The notes under the pieces were generated by a model. The model did not search any database, was not told where the DNA came from, and was given only the letters and a program-made list of their open reading frames with translations. Shown in pieces: positions 8,180 through 17,814 of a stretch of 64,000 bases of DNA. This DNA is from Leuconostoc mesenteroides subsp. mesenteroides (GTDB taxonomy: Bacteria > Bacillota > Bacilli > Lactobacillales > Lactobacillaceae). Within the stretch, counting starts at the first letter, position 1, and every line of letters begins with the position of its first letter. Position numbers and translations under genes: made by a program. The DNA lies in the NCBI GenBank assembly GCA_009676745.1, contig CP046062.1, forward strand, positions 1,287,501 through 1,351,500. Reading direction: 5' to 3'.

Positions 8180-8972
8180 TTACCCATTCATGCAGTATGC
8201 GTTCATTGCAAGCTTTTTTATATCAATTATTTGTGCAGTAATTGGTGTTTTCGTTGTGGCACGTAAAACATCTTTTTATGTTCATACGTTATCTGAAATT
8301 AGTTTTTCAGGTGCTAGTTTTGCTATTTTCGCCGGAATATCACCCATTAGTGGCATGCTATTATTTACAATACTAAGTTCAATATTTGTCTCTCTATCAG
8401 GCAATCGCCTGAGTCAACGGGAATCTTCTATTAGTGTTTTTTCAGCTATATTCATTGGATTAGGTGTTTTATTTTTGTCACTGTCGAATAAGCAGTCTAG
8501 TTATGCCACTAATATTTTATTTGGTAGTATTGTTGGTATTAGCCAAGAAAACCTATATGAGCTGTTAGTGTTAATTATTGTTATTTTATTGATTACGCTA
8601 CTAATGTATCGCAAGCTCAAGTATGTATCATTTGATACAATCGGTTCTGATTGGAATGCTAAAGGTACCGTTTGGATTTCTTTACTATTTTTAATACTAG
8701 TAGCATGTACTGTTAGTGTGACCGCGCAAATTGTTGGATCATTATTGATATTTTCTTTGTTAACGGTTCCTGCATCCTCTGCCAAATATATTGCTAGATC
8801 TGTTCATCATATGATATTGCTTTCTTTTGTGTTTGCACTGTTTGGCACCTGGACGGGCCTATATTTGAGCTATATTACTAATTGGCCTGTTAGCTTCTTT
8901 ATCACCATTATTGAGGGAGCTATTTATTGTTTATCATTGTTGTATTATAAAATCAATAAGTCACATCGTTAA
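8172..8972 (+). CDS. metal ABC transporter permease (ZnuB-like)
   Basis: A 266-residue membrane protein of the ABC-3 family, with seven or eight hydrophobic helices. The opening segment MFNYPFMQYAFIASFFISI and the inner stretch IVGSLLIFSLLTVPASSAKYIA are typical of permeases for zinc, manganese or iron. It is the last gene of the importer operon. No clear terminator is visible directly after it, before the flavoprotein gene 92 bp downstream. Confidence 0.9.
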   Translation: MFNYPFMQYAFIASFFISIICAVIGVFVVARKTSFYVHTLSEISFSGASFAIFAGISPISGMLLFTILSSIFVSLSGNRLSQRESSISVFSAIFIGLGVLFLSLSNKQSSYATNILFGSIVGISQENLYELLVLIIVILLITLLMYRKLKYVSFDTIGSDWNAKGTVWISLLFLILVACTVSVTAQIVGSLLIFSLLTVPASSAKYIARSVHHMILLSFVFALFGTWTGLYLSYITNWPVSFFITIIEGAIYCLSLLYYKINKSHR

Positions 8973-9064
8973 TCATTGAGCGAGTGTATTGTTTGCCATA
9001 AGCATTTGCCTGAACTATAATTGCCATGAATACGTAGGAAGAGCAATAAATTGGAGGAAATTCT

Positions 9065-10396
9065 ATGACACAGCAGTACGATTATGATGTTTTGTATTTG
9101 GGCAGTGGCCACGGTACGTTTGATGGGGCAGTTCCACTTGCTCAATCAGGGGTCAAAGTCGGTATTATCGAAAAAGATTTGATTGGTGGTACATGTCCAA
9201 ACTACGGTTGTAATGCTAAAATTACACTTGATGCGCCAGTTACTTTACTTCGTGAATCAGAGCGTTTCTCAGGTGTCGTTGCGGGTAACTTAAAAATCAA
9301 CTGGAAAGAGAGTGTTGCGCACAAACAAGAAGTGATTGATGATTTGCCAGGGATGATTAGTGGACTTATCAAGCGTTCAGGGATTGATATTATTCAAGGA
9401 ACGGGCATCTTTCAAGATAATCACACGATTCTAGTAGACGGGCAGCCAAAAACAGCTGATAAAATTGTCATTTCGACTGGCTTACGTCCACATAGGATTG
9501 ATATTCCTGGTAGTGAGTTGGCCCACGATAGCCGTGAGTTTATGGATTTAACTGAATTACCCAACAAGATTGTTATTATAGGATCTGGCTACATTAGTAT
9601 GGAATTTGCAACAATTGCCAATGCTGCAGGTTCTGACGTTACAGTGTTGATGCACGGAGAAAAAGCGCTTAAAGAATTTTATCAGCCATATGTCAACAAA
9701 GTGATTGATGACCTTAAGAAACGTGGTGTAAAGTTTGTTAAAAATGCTAAGATTTCAAGTTTTGAAAAATCCGGTGATCAAGTTATCGTCAATTACGGCG
9801 ATAATCAATCACTATCAGTTGAATGGGTGTTAGATGCGACTGGTCGCATCCCCAATACCGATGGTCTGGGATTAGCAGAGATTGGCGTGAACTACAACGA
9901 AAAAGGTGTGGTCGTTAACGAGTATTTGCAAACTAATATTGATAACATATACGCATCAGGGGATGTTATTGATAAAGTACAGCCTAAATTGACACCAACA
10001 GCAATTTTTGAATCAACTTATTTGTTTAAGCGTTTTTCTGGCCAAAGCAGAGAACCTATCATATATCCTGTAATTCCATCAGTTGTATTTACATCTCCTA
10101 GAATTGCTAAAATTGGTGTAACTGTTGATGAGGCAAAACAAAACAATTATCAAATTGAAGAGAATGATTTGGTTGATGATTGGTATCGTAAAGTGAATAA
10201 AGAAACAATTAGTGAAAACACTTTAATTTTTGATGATGAACATCGATTGCTTGGTGCAACAGAAGTTAGTGAGCAAGCAGAAAATGTTATTAACACATTG
10301 TTACCAGCCATTGAATTTAAATTTAATAAAGAAGAAATGTCTCGACTAGTTCACTTGTTCCCTTCAATCAGTGCTTCTACTTGGGATTTATTATAA
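9065..10396 (+). CDS. FAD-dependent pyridine nucleotide-disulfide oxidoreductase family protein
   Basis: A 443-residue flavoprotein. It has an N-terminal FAD-binding segment (LYLGSGHGTFDGA, residues 10-22), the redox motif GGTCPNYGCNAK with Cys44 and Cys49, a second nucleotide fold (IIGSGYISMEFA) and a C-terminal dimerisation domain. These match glutathione reductase and lipoamide dehydrogenase relatives. The usual C-terminal HPTxxE active-site pair is replaced by FPSISA, so His and Glu are both lost; mercuric reductase-like enzymes also lose this His. It probably reduces something other than a standard dithiol. Monocistronic, with GGAGG before the ATG. The substrate is not known. Confidence 0.82.
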   Translation: MTQQYDYDVLYLGSGHGTFDGAVPLAQSGVKVGIIEKDLIGGTCPNYGCNAKITLDAPVTLLRESERFSGVVAGNLKINWKESVAHKQEVIDDLPGMISGLIKRSGIDIIQGTGIFQDNHTILVDGQPKTADKIVISTGLRPHRIDIPGSELAHDSREFMDLTELPNKIVIIGSGYISMEFATIANAAGSDVTVLMHGEKALKEFYQPYVNKVIDDLKKRGVKFVKNAKISSFEKSGDQVIVNYGDNQSLSVEWVLDATGRIPNTDGLGLAEIGVNYNEKGVVVNEYLQTNIDNIYASGDVIDKVQPKLTPTAIFESTYLFKRFSGQSREPIIYPVIPSVVFTSPRIAKIGVTVDEAKQNNYQIEENDLVDDWYRKVNKETISENTLIFDDEHRLLGATEVSEQAENVINTLLPAIEFKFNKEEMSRLVHLFPSISASTWDLL

Positions 10397-10440
10397 GCTA
10401 GTAGCAATTTAAACCTTTCAAAGTACTGTGATTATAAAAT

Positions 10441-10482
10441 AAAAACACCGAAAAGATATTATTTATCATTTTGGTGTTTTTT
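10441..10482. terminator. bidirectional terminator
   Basis: AAAACACC with a bulged G then AAAA pairs with TTTTGGTGTTTT; A and T tracts flank both sides. It serves the flavoprotein gene and overlaps the 3' end of the convergent membrane-protein gene. Confidence 0.75.
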
Positions 10483-12132
10483 ATTTGTTTTTGCCAGACG
10501 TCTGGTATTTGCAAATGTTAGTTGCCAGATACTGTATGAAATTGTCAACAGACTAATCAGCATCGTAAAATAATTACTGTCATTTACTGTAGCCGTAATC
10601 TTTAAGTGGTTAGAACCTTTCGGGATTTTTAATTTAAGTGCGTGGCTGTCCGCAAGTTTTACTTTTTTGTGATTTAACGTAACATTGTAATGAATACCTG
10701 AGTATACAGCAATTGGTAGAGAGTAGTATCCTTCCTTTGCTGTAGTGACGATATAATCAGCACTATTATAAGATTGTGATTGTATTTTCAGGGAAGGGAT
10801 GCTTGTATTTTGTAAAGCAGTTATTCTAGATTGTAGTTGATGTTTATTGTTTGCAGGTAAATAATCAATTCCTATTGCGCTATTTTTAATCGTTTGGTCA
10901 TAGTTAGTTTTAGTTAGCCAAAACCGGTAACCATCCTTTGTAGCTATGTTGTGATAAGTGTGTACTGCATTTAAACTAATTGCAATCAAAGCTATGGTAA
11001 CCACAAAATTAATGTCTTTGTGTTTTAAAGGATACTGGTCAAAATAATACATAACACTAATAGCTAGCAATAGGGAAGAAATGAACAATAATCTCCCCAA
11101 AAATTGAATCATATTGATAGGTGTGCCAGTAAGGTTTTGCCAAGGTAACCAGTCAAAAGTGCTAAAAAAGACGATAATTGTTGCAATTGTCCAATGGCGC
11201 CATAAACCGGACTTATTTGTAAATAACATAACCATAAGGAAAAACAAAAAGAAGGTATTAATTGGTCCCATGTTAAAGCTAACCGAACGTTCAATGATAC
11301 TATTATCAAGCAAAGCTTGCCAGTATTTTGTTGCATTTAGCGGTACTAATTTTGGTGTCGGGCTCATTAACAAATTCGTAAATAATAGCGACGCAATGTT
11401 AGTAAGTGTATAAAAAGACGATAAAATGGCTAAAATAGTTGCTTTTGTATAATCGGTGACTTCTTTTTGTGTTAATTGATGTCGAAAAATTCTGGTAAAA
11501 CAGAAAATAACAATCATGGTTGTTACAATAATTAGAGAAAGAATATGACTATTGGCGATGGCGCCCATACCAAAGCCTAAGTATAGCCATCCTTTCGATG
11601 AATTATGCCATATTTTGAGACATCCTAACAGTACTAAGGGTAAAAAAGCATAAGCCAATGCTTCTCCAAGCGCATTACGGGAATAAAGTACAGCCATATG
11701 ATAAGAACTAAATTGGTATATTGTTACGCCAAGTATTTGAATCCATCTTTTATGTGTTATAAACTTAGCTAGTAGGAAAACATTGAAAATTGTTAAAAAG
11801 TTTAAAATGATAAATCCAACCATCAATGCAACTATCGGATTATTAAACAATAATTTGGGGATTATAAAAATAATGCTTGTTATCCATGGATACATACCGT
11901 TCATAGCAAGACCAGTATGGTTGAGTCCAATAAAGTTTACAAGAGGGGGGAGAGACACATGGCTAAGTGCTTGTGTGATAGCGTCGTAGCGTGCCAAGTG
12001 AATATTACCATCGTAGCTCAATTTGAATGTATTGTTGGTAAAAGCGGGTAACGTTGATAAGAATGATAATATACAAATAATGACAAAAATAATGAAGTGA
12101 TGCAACCATACTGAGGAATGACGTCGTGACAT
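10459..12132 (-). CDS. polytopic membrane protein, YfhO / PTPS-related (GT-C-like) family
   Basis: A 557-residue protein with about eleven hydrophobic segments. A hydrophilic loop after the first helix (KLSYDGNIHLARYDAI, near residues 38-53) holds an Asp where GT-C glycosyltransferases keep a catalytic acid, and an extracytoplasmic C-terminal domain is closed by one last helix. This layout recalls YfhO and the '6-pyruvoyl-tetrahydropterin synthase-related' membrane family, some of which act in cell-wall glycosylation. The plus-strand gene from 12317 has the same plan and is divergent from it. Function is unproven; a sugar transferase using a lipid-linked donor is a guess from the fold. Confidence 0.65.
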   Translation of the reverse strand: MSRRHSSVWLHHFIIFVIICILSFLSTLPAFTNNTFKLSYDGNIHLARYDAITQALSHVSLPPLVNFIGLNHTGLAMNGMYPWITSIIFIIPKLLFNNPIVALMVGFIILNFLTIFNVFLLAKFITHKRWIQILGVTIYQFSSYHMAVLYSRNALGEALAYAFLPLVLLGCLKIWHNSSKGWLYLGFGMGAIANSHILSLIIVTTMIVIFCFTRIFRHQLTQKEVTDYTKATILAILSSFYTLTNIASLLFTNLLMSPTPKLVPLNATKYWQALLDNSIIERSVSFNMGPINTFFLFFLMVMLFTNKSGLWRHWTIATIIVFFSTFDWLPWQNLTGTPINMIQFLGRLLFISSLLLAISVMYYFDQYPLKHKDINFVVTIALIAISLNAVHTYHNIATKDGYRFWLTKTNYDQTIKNSAIGIDYLPANNKHQLQSRITALQNTSIPSLKIQSQSYNSADYIVTTAKEGYYSLPIAVYSGIHYNVTLNHKKVKLADSHALKLKIPKGSNHLKITATVNDSNYFTMLISLLTISYSIWQLTFANTRRLAKTNKKHQNDK

Positions 12133-12316
12133 GATAGATCCTTTTTAGTTCGATGTTATACCTACCATAATAAAAACAGCGTCAAATAGCAACTATAAAA
12201 AGAATAAAATGTCATTATGTATAAATATGTCTAAAATTAATATTCATTTTATGTTACAACGATAGTATTTTTCTGGCATCTAATCTTAGTTATGTCATAC
12301 ACAAATAGGGGAAGTC

Positions 12317-14017
12317 ATGTCAACAATTTTACAGCAGGTTAAAAAACTATGGCCAATTACCATTCTATTACTGTCGTCAATGCTGCTTTTAATACCATTC
12401 TTCTTAAATCATGCAATGATTGTCGGGTCTGATGCTATTTTCCATTTTAATCGCTTTTATGATACAGCTATGCAGATAAAACATGGGAACTTTCAATATT
12501 TTATTTCCATGTATGGATTTCAATCTTCAGGTCGAATTGTCAATGCTTTATATGGACCATTTATGGCCTATATTCAAGGGCTGATTGTATTAATTAGTCC
12601 GTCTTGGTTTGGTTATCAGGTAATTTCAAATGGTATTTTGTATTTTCTTTCTGGATTGTCTCTGTACTTTCTTTTAAAAAAGGCTGGCGTACAACTTGTC
12701 TATAGAATCCCATTGGGTATCTTGTACATGACAACATACTCCGTACAGTATTGGACAATGCGACAAGGATTTTCCAGTTGGGGAGCAGCGTTATTTCCAG
12801 TTTGTCTTATACCGCTAATCGACTTAATGGAGAAAAAAACACTTCACCCAATTCAAACAGCTATATGTATCGGTGTTATGTGTCAAATCCATATGTTATC
12901 AGCATTTTTACTTGTGATTGTGTATGCATGTTTTTTCTTAACAGCTTTTTTTGCTAATAATAAGCACACCAAGGTTAAGCTTTTGAAACAGCTAGGGCTA
13001 GCTATTGTTATCTTTGGCTCTCTAGTATTAAATGTGCTCTATAGCTTTATAGCTATTTACAGTGAAAATAACATTGCTCAACCATTTGTCAATAAATGGA
13101 TGGCAAAAACAACGATTTTTAAAGGTAGTAGTTACTGGTTATTTTATCCGCCTGTCTTGATGATTATTGTTCTGTTTGCACTATGGATGGTTTGCAAGCA
13201 TTGGAAAAAAGAGTCACAATTATTAAAAGTAACAGCGGTTACTTGCGGATTTTTATTTATTTTATGCACAGATCTATTTCCATGGAAGTTATTGAATGAT
13301 TCCCATAATCAATTAATTGAAATGATTCAATTTCCATTTCGTTTTTTTGTGCCTTTCACAGTGTTATTGCTCTTAGCAGTTGGTTTGCTTCTAGAAAAAT
13401 GGCATACTAGGTCGGTCAATTTTGGACTTATCAGTTATGGATTATTGTTATTGTCGTTGTTTCAAACAGGTGTTTCAACTAACAGTGCTTTGAATGTGTG
13501 GCAGCAAACCGAATTCTTTTTAAATTCTTCTGTCCACACACATTTTACATCTGAAAACGCTAGTGACATCAAAAGGTCCTTCTTCATAAAAAATAAAGCA
13601 CAGGCTTTACAATACGTGGTAAAGTCTACTCCAGACTATTTACCTGTCCAAAAAGTTCAGTGTAAAAATAAATATTCACTTTATCATCATCAAGTGATTA
13701 GTAAACAAAAATACTTTCACAAGTCTGTTAAAGGCAATAAGTTGGTAGTCACGTGGGACGGTAGCAGCGTTAAAAATATTCAGGTGCCGATTATAAAGTA
13801 TACAAATACTATTTTGCGATTAAATCAAAAAATGTTAGACACAAATGTCAAGCTTAGCCGGATAGGAACGCCAATCGTCAAACAAAGAAAAGGTCATAAT
13901 GAGTTAATTGTTTATTATCGTAAGGATTGGATCCTAGATGCGATACTCATATTTAATTTTATAAGTTGGTTGATTGTATTTTATATAAATTACAAGTTCA
14001 AATCTTTGAACGGCTGA
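12317..14017 (+). CDS. polytopic membrane protein, YfhO / PTPS-related (GT-C-like) family
   Basis: A 566-residue protein with the same plan as its divergent neighbour: a first helix, a loop with GSDAIFHFNRFYDTA (matching SYDGNIHLARYDAIT in the other), many membrane helices, a C-terminal extracytoplasmic region of about 150 residues and a last helix before a basic tail. The two look like diverged paralogs sharing a promoter region of 184 bp. GGGGAAG lies before the ATG. A role in decorating the cell wall or in lipid-linked sugar transfer is inferred from the GT-C-like layout only. Confidence 0.65.
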   Translation: MSTILQQVKKLWPITILLLSSMLLLIPFFLNHAMIVGSDAIFHFNRFYDTAMQIKHGNFQYFISMYGFQSSGRIVNALYGPFMAYIQGLIVLISPSWFGYQVISNGILYFLSGLSLYFLLKKAGVQLVYRIPLGILYMTTYSVQYWTMRQGFSSWGAALFPVCLIPLIDLMEKKTLHPIQTAICIGVMCQIHMLSAFLLVIVYACFFLTAFFANNKHTKVKLLKQLGLAIVIFGSLVLNVLYSFIAIYSENNIAQPFVNKWMAKTTIFKGSSYWLFYPPVLMIIVLFALWMVCKHWKKESQLLKVTAVTCGFLFILCTDLFPWKLLNDSHNQLIEMIQFPFRFFVPFTVLLLLAVGLLLEKWHTRSVNFGLISYGLLLLSLFQTGVSTNSALNVWQQTEFFLNSSVHTHFTSENASDIKRSFFIKNKAQALQYVVKSTPDYLPVQKVQCKNKYSLYHHQVISKQKYFHKSVKGNKLVVTWDGSSVKNIQVPIIKYTNTILRLNQKMLDTNVKLSRIGTPIVKQRKGHNELIVYYRKDWILDAILIFNFISWLIVFYINYKFKSLNG

Positions 14018-14026
14018 GGATGAACT

Positions 14027-14061
14027 AAAAAGCCTATTCCCTTTAAAGGAATAGGCTTTTC
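14027..14061. terminator. bidirectional terminator
   Basis: AAAAGCCTATTCC pairs perfectly with GGAATAGGCTTTT across a 7-base loop. It lies between convergent genes and can serve both. Confidence 0.88.
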
Positions 14062-15093
14062 TTAATTTTCGGCAGCGTATTGTTCTAACTCTTGTAAATA
14101 TAACTTTTTCTGTTCAGTACTAATCCAAGCTGATTCAAAAGAATTACGAGCTAACTGAATTAGTTGTTCCTTACTTAAATTGAACGCGGTAGCCATTTTA
14201 TAGTAATTGTCACTAATATATCCACCAAAATAAGCTGGATCATCAGAATGAATAGAAATTTTAACGCCTTGGTTTAACAAGGCAATCAATTCTTTACCTT
14301 TCATGTCTGGTGTAACAAAGGAATTTGAGAGTGGGCAAGATGTCAAGCCAATCCCTTTTTTAATAACTAAGTTGACTAAGTCTGGGTCTTCGACAATATT
14401 AGTACCATGGTCAAGCCGCTCGACTTCCATGATTTCAAGTGCTTGACGAATATGTTCAATGGAATCTTTTTGGTCAATATCACAATGGGTGGTGAGGTGC
14501 AGGCCATAGGCTGCCGCATCTTCAAACTGACGAGCAAACTTTAAAGGCGGATTGTTATGTTCATCAGAATCAAGTCCAACACCAATAAACTTATCTCTGT
14601 AAGGGAGTGCTTCGAGAAGTGTTTGACGAGCGGACTCTTTTGGTAAGTCACGCAAGAAGCACATAATCAGTGCAGCATCGATATTTAAAGCGCGTGCATC
14701 TAAAATGGCTCTATGAAGGCCAGTAATGATTGTTTTAAAGGCAACACCTCGCGTTGTATGCGCTTGAGGGTCAAAGAAAATTTCGACATGACGAACGTTA
14801 TTGTCAGCGGCTCTTTGTAAATAGTCAAAAGCCAAATCATAGAAATCTTCTTCCGTTATTAAAACTGACATTCCTGGATAGTAAACAGCCAAAAAAGACG
14901 CTAAATCGTTAAATTGATAAGATTTTCGTATATCTGTGACGGTTGTTTCAGGTAGCGTGATATGATTACGTTGGGCTAACTTAAGCCTTAGTTCTGGTTC
15001 AATAGTTCCTTCAATATGTACATGTAACTCACATTTTGGTAATTTTTTTGTGAATTCTTTGGTAATTCTAGTTGTCAATGTTTTGTGCTCCAT
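14062..15093 (-). CDS. adenine/adenosine deaminase family protein
   Basis: A 343-residue metal-dependent amidohydrolase. The zinc ligands are in ELHVHIEGT (His24 and His26), THCD, and HSDDP near the C-terminus; the proton-shuttle Glu lies between. CPLSNSF and SDDPAYFGGY resemble the adenine deaminase branch, whereas true adenosine deaminases usually have CPTSN and a TDDP segment without YFGGY. It would deaminate adenine to hypoxanthine (or adenosine to inosine) in purine salvage. No clear ribosome site is seen before the ATG. Its 5' region is divergent from the photolyase gene. Confidence 0.82.
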   Translation of the reverse strand: MEHKTLTTRITKEFTKKLPKCELHVHIEGTIEPELRLKLAQRNHITLPETTVTDIRKSYQFNDLASFLAVYYPGMSVLITEEDFYDLAFDYLQRAADNNVRHVEIFFDPQAHTTRGVAFKTIITGLHRAILDARALNIDAALIMCFLRDLPKESARQTLLEALPYRDKFIGVGLDSDEHNNPPLKFARQFEDAAAYGLHLTTHCDIDQKDSIEHIRQALEIMEVERLDHGTNIVEDPDLVNLVIKKGIGLTSCPLSNSFVTPDMKGKELIALLNQGVKISIHSDDPAYFGGYISDNYYKMATAFNLSKEQLIQLARNSFESAWISTEQKKLYLQELEQYAAEN

Positions 15094-15323
15094 TTGCTGT
15101 ATTATTCGTTTTTTATCAATGTATTTTATTTTATCATACTATCTTAATTGAATATTTATGATAAAAACGTATTCATTGTTTTGTTTATTTTATATTGTTC
15201 GTTTATTGTCATTAAACACTTTGATAGTTTATTATTTGTTAATTTGATACAATGCACTATAGGCAACTATTATGGTGCTTTGTCATAGTTAACCATGGCA
15301 ATAAAAAGAAGTAGGGGGATACA

Positions 15324-16736
15324 ATGGTATCTGTTATATGGTTTCGCAGAGATCTTCGATTAGAGGATAATATTGCATTATTTAATGCATTGCGACATAA
15401 TAATGAAATTTTTTGTGTGTTTCATATTAATCCGGAACAAGTAACAAAAAAGAACACCGTGAATCAAAGTGCTTTTTTTGCGAGCGTCTTGCATTTTAAA
15501 AACACACTCAAAACACAAGGCATTACCTTAAACATAATGTATGGTGATATTAATGATTGTTTTGCCTCTCTAAAACAAAAGTTACCAGATTGGCATGACA
15601 TTTTTTTTAATTTTGATGAAAGAGGTTTTGGGAGAAACAGAGATCAAAAAATTGTAGCTTTTTTCGAGAATAAGTTAAAAGTTAAAGCACATCCTTATAT
15701 TGATTATAATCTACACGGTGCCACCGAAGTAAAAAAAGATTCTGGGGAAGGGTACAAAGTATTTACTCCTTACTTTAAAAAGTGGATACATGCAGAAAAA
15801 CCAGCACCGGTAGGCTATGTGATTGATAAACGAGTTAAAAATGCCCAATTACTTTTTCCAGAAAATGAGCCATTACTGGAAACATTTATTGATCATCGTA
15901 TTTCCTTTATAAAAAAAGACTTAGGCAGTGAGACGGCTAAAAAGGTACTCAAGCAATTCATTAACGAAAATTTAGATCGGTATGATGAAGAAAGAGATTT
16001 TCCGGCAAATGACGGTACAAGCCATTTATCAAGATATTTACGGACTGGAGAAATATCAATTCGAACAGTTTGGCAAGCAATTGAGCAGTCTCCTAATAGT
16101 GATGGTAAAATCACGTTTATGAAAGAGCTTTGTTGGCGTGATTTCTATAATATGATTTATGTAATGTACCCAAATCAAAACGTTGAATCGATTAATAAAG
16201 ATTTTCAACATGTTGATTGGATAAATGATGAACAGCAATTTGAAGCTTGGCGAACAGGCCAAACTGGATTTCCAATTGTAGACGCTGCTATGCGGCAATT
16301 AAATGAGACTGGATGGATGCATAATCGTTTAAGAATGATTGTCGCTTCATTTTTGACTAAAGATTTACTCATCGATTGGCGGTGGGGAGAGGCATATTTT
16401 CACAGTAAATTGTTAGATTATGATGCAGCAAGTAATATTGGCGGTTGGCAGTGGGCTGCTTCTACGGGTACAGATAGTGTTCCTTATTTTCGAATATTTA
16501 ATCCTACTTTACAATCGAAAAAATTTGATTCAAATGGATTATTCATTAAAAAATATGTACCAGAACTAAAGAATGTGGATAACAAAATGATTCATGAACC
16601 AGGAAAACTCTCGGAATCAGAACAGATACGATTTAATGTTAGAATGGGTCAGAACTATCCTTTTCCGATTGTAGATCATTCATACGCAAGGAAACGCGCA
16701 ATTAGTATTTATGAGAGCAGTAAAGATGTTAATTAA
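15324..16736 (+). CDS. phr: deoxyribodipyrimidine photolyase (class I CPD photolyase)
   Basis: A 470-residue flavoenzyme that uses blue light to repair cyclobutane pyrimidine dimers. The N-terminal photolyase domain starts SVIWFRRDLRLEDN. The C-terminal FAD domain has TSHLSRYLRTGEIS, ELCWRDFY, GFPIVDAAMRQL, GWMHNRLRMIVASFL and WQWAASTGTD, all typical of the FAD pocket and DNA contact surface. Full length. GGGGG lies before the ATG. An ABC transporter pair starts 27 bp downstream and may be co-transcribed. Confidence 0.93.
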   Translation: MVSVIWFRRDLRLEDNIALFNALRHNNEIFCVFHINPEQVTKKNTVNQSAFFASVLHFKNTLKTQGITLNIMYGDINDCFASLKQKLPDWHDIFFNFDERGFGRNRDQKIVAFFENKLKVKAHPYIDYNLHGATEVKKDSGEGYKVFTPYFKKWIHAEKPAPVGYVIDKRVKNAQLLFPENEPLLETFIDHRISFIKKDLGSETAKKVLKQFINENLDRYDEERDFPANDGTSHLSRYLRTGEISIRTVWQAIEQSPNSDGKITFMKELCWRDFYNMIYVMYPNQNVESINKDFQHVDWINDEQQFEAWRTGQTGFPIVDAAMRQLNETGWMHNRLRMIVASFLTKDLLIDWRWGEAYFHSKLLDYDAASNIGGWQWAASTGTDSVPYFRIFNPTLQSKKFDSNGLFIKKYVPELKNVDNKMIHEPGKLSESEQIRFNVRMGQNYPFPIVDHSYARKRAISIYESSKDVN

Positions 16737-16763
16737 ACAACTAGAGAGACAAGGAGGTATAGT

Positions 16764-17810
16764 ATGTTTTTGGCATTAAGAGAAATCAAGCATGAAAAAT
16801 TACGTTATGGATTAATTGTTACGTTGATACTTTTTATTAGCTATTTAGTTTTTATTCTAAACGGTCTTGCTACAGGACTATCTGATTTGAATAAGTCGGC
16901 GATTACGCAATGGCAGGCATCAAAAATACTGCTAGATAAAGATGCTGAAGGACGGCTGACGCAATCATTTCTGGATAGTGATGACCAAAAGAAGGTTAGT
17001 GGACAAGGGACGCCAATTAGTCAGTATAGCACCTTGGTCAAGAACAGCCATGCTGATAAAACTAACGCACAAATTTTAGCAATCCAAAATGATGGATTTA
17101 TCTATAAAAATATAAATATCGTATCTGGGAAGCGTTTTAGTGAAGATAATACAGCGACTGTATCTGATGAATTGAAAAAATCAGGTTTCAAAATTGGGGA
17201 TGCGATTACGATAGCTAATAGCAACGAGAAATTGAAGATTGTTGGATTTACTTCGAACGCCTCCCTGAATGTGGCTCCGGTTATTTATACGTCTTTTAAA
17301 ACTCTAAATAAAATTAATCAGGCACCCGTTAACGCTTTCGTTTTTAACAAAAAGATTACAGGAAATACAGATTTTAAAAATAGCAAATTATACACGATAA
17401 ATAGTTTTATTGAAAAGTTACCTGGTTATCAAGCCCAACAGTTAACTTTTAGATTTATGATTGGTTTTCTTTTTGTGATTGTTTTGATTGTTATTTCCAT
17501 CTTTTTATACATTTTGACAATTCAAAAATTACCCAATTTTGGTGTTATGAAAGCACAGGGGATTTCTACTAAGTATCTGGTATTAAATACGCTCACACAA
17601 ACGTTCTTGATGGCAGTAGTAGGTATCGGATTAGCTATTATTTTTACAATTATAACTTCGTACGTTCTCCCTAGTGAGGTACCTATAGCCATTTCAACCA
17701 CACAAGTGGTCGCCACAAGTCTTGGTATTTTAATTATGTCACTACTTGGTTCTTTATTACCAATTAGACAAATAATTAAAGTCGACCCATTTGAAATGAT
17801 AGGAGGTTAA
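16764..17810 (+). CDS. ABC transporter permease, FtsX/HrtB-like
   Basis: A 348-residue permease of the MacB/FtsX type. One N-terminal helix (residues about 15-35) is followed by an extracellular domain of roughly 200 residues and three C-terminal helices. The opening (MFLALREIKHEKLRYGLI, then ILNGLATGLSDLN) resembles HrtB, the haem efflux permease of Gram-positive bacteria. AGGAGG precedes the ATG. Its last codons contain the ribosome site of the ATPase gene that follows, so the two are coupled. Haem export is a plausible role in an organism that does not make haem, but other exported substrates are possible. Confidence 0.82.
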   Translation: MFLALREIKHEKLRYGLIVTLILFISYLVFILNGLATGLSDLNKSAITQWQASKILLDKDAEGRLTQSFLDSDDQKKVSGQGTPISQYSTLVKNSHADKTNAQILAIQNDGFIYKNINIVSGKRFSEDNTATVSDELKKSGFKIGDAITIANSNEKLKIVGFTSNASLNVAPVIYTSFKTLNKINQAPVNAFVFNKKITGNTDFKNSKLYTINSFIEKLPGYQAQQLTFRFMIGFLFVIVLIVISIFLYILTIQKLPNFGVMKAQGISTKYLVLNTLTQTFLMAVVGIGLAIIFTIITSYVLPSEVPIAISTTQVVATSLGILIMSLLGSLLPIRQIIKVDPFEMIGG

Positions 17811-17814
17811 TAAG

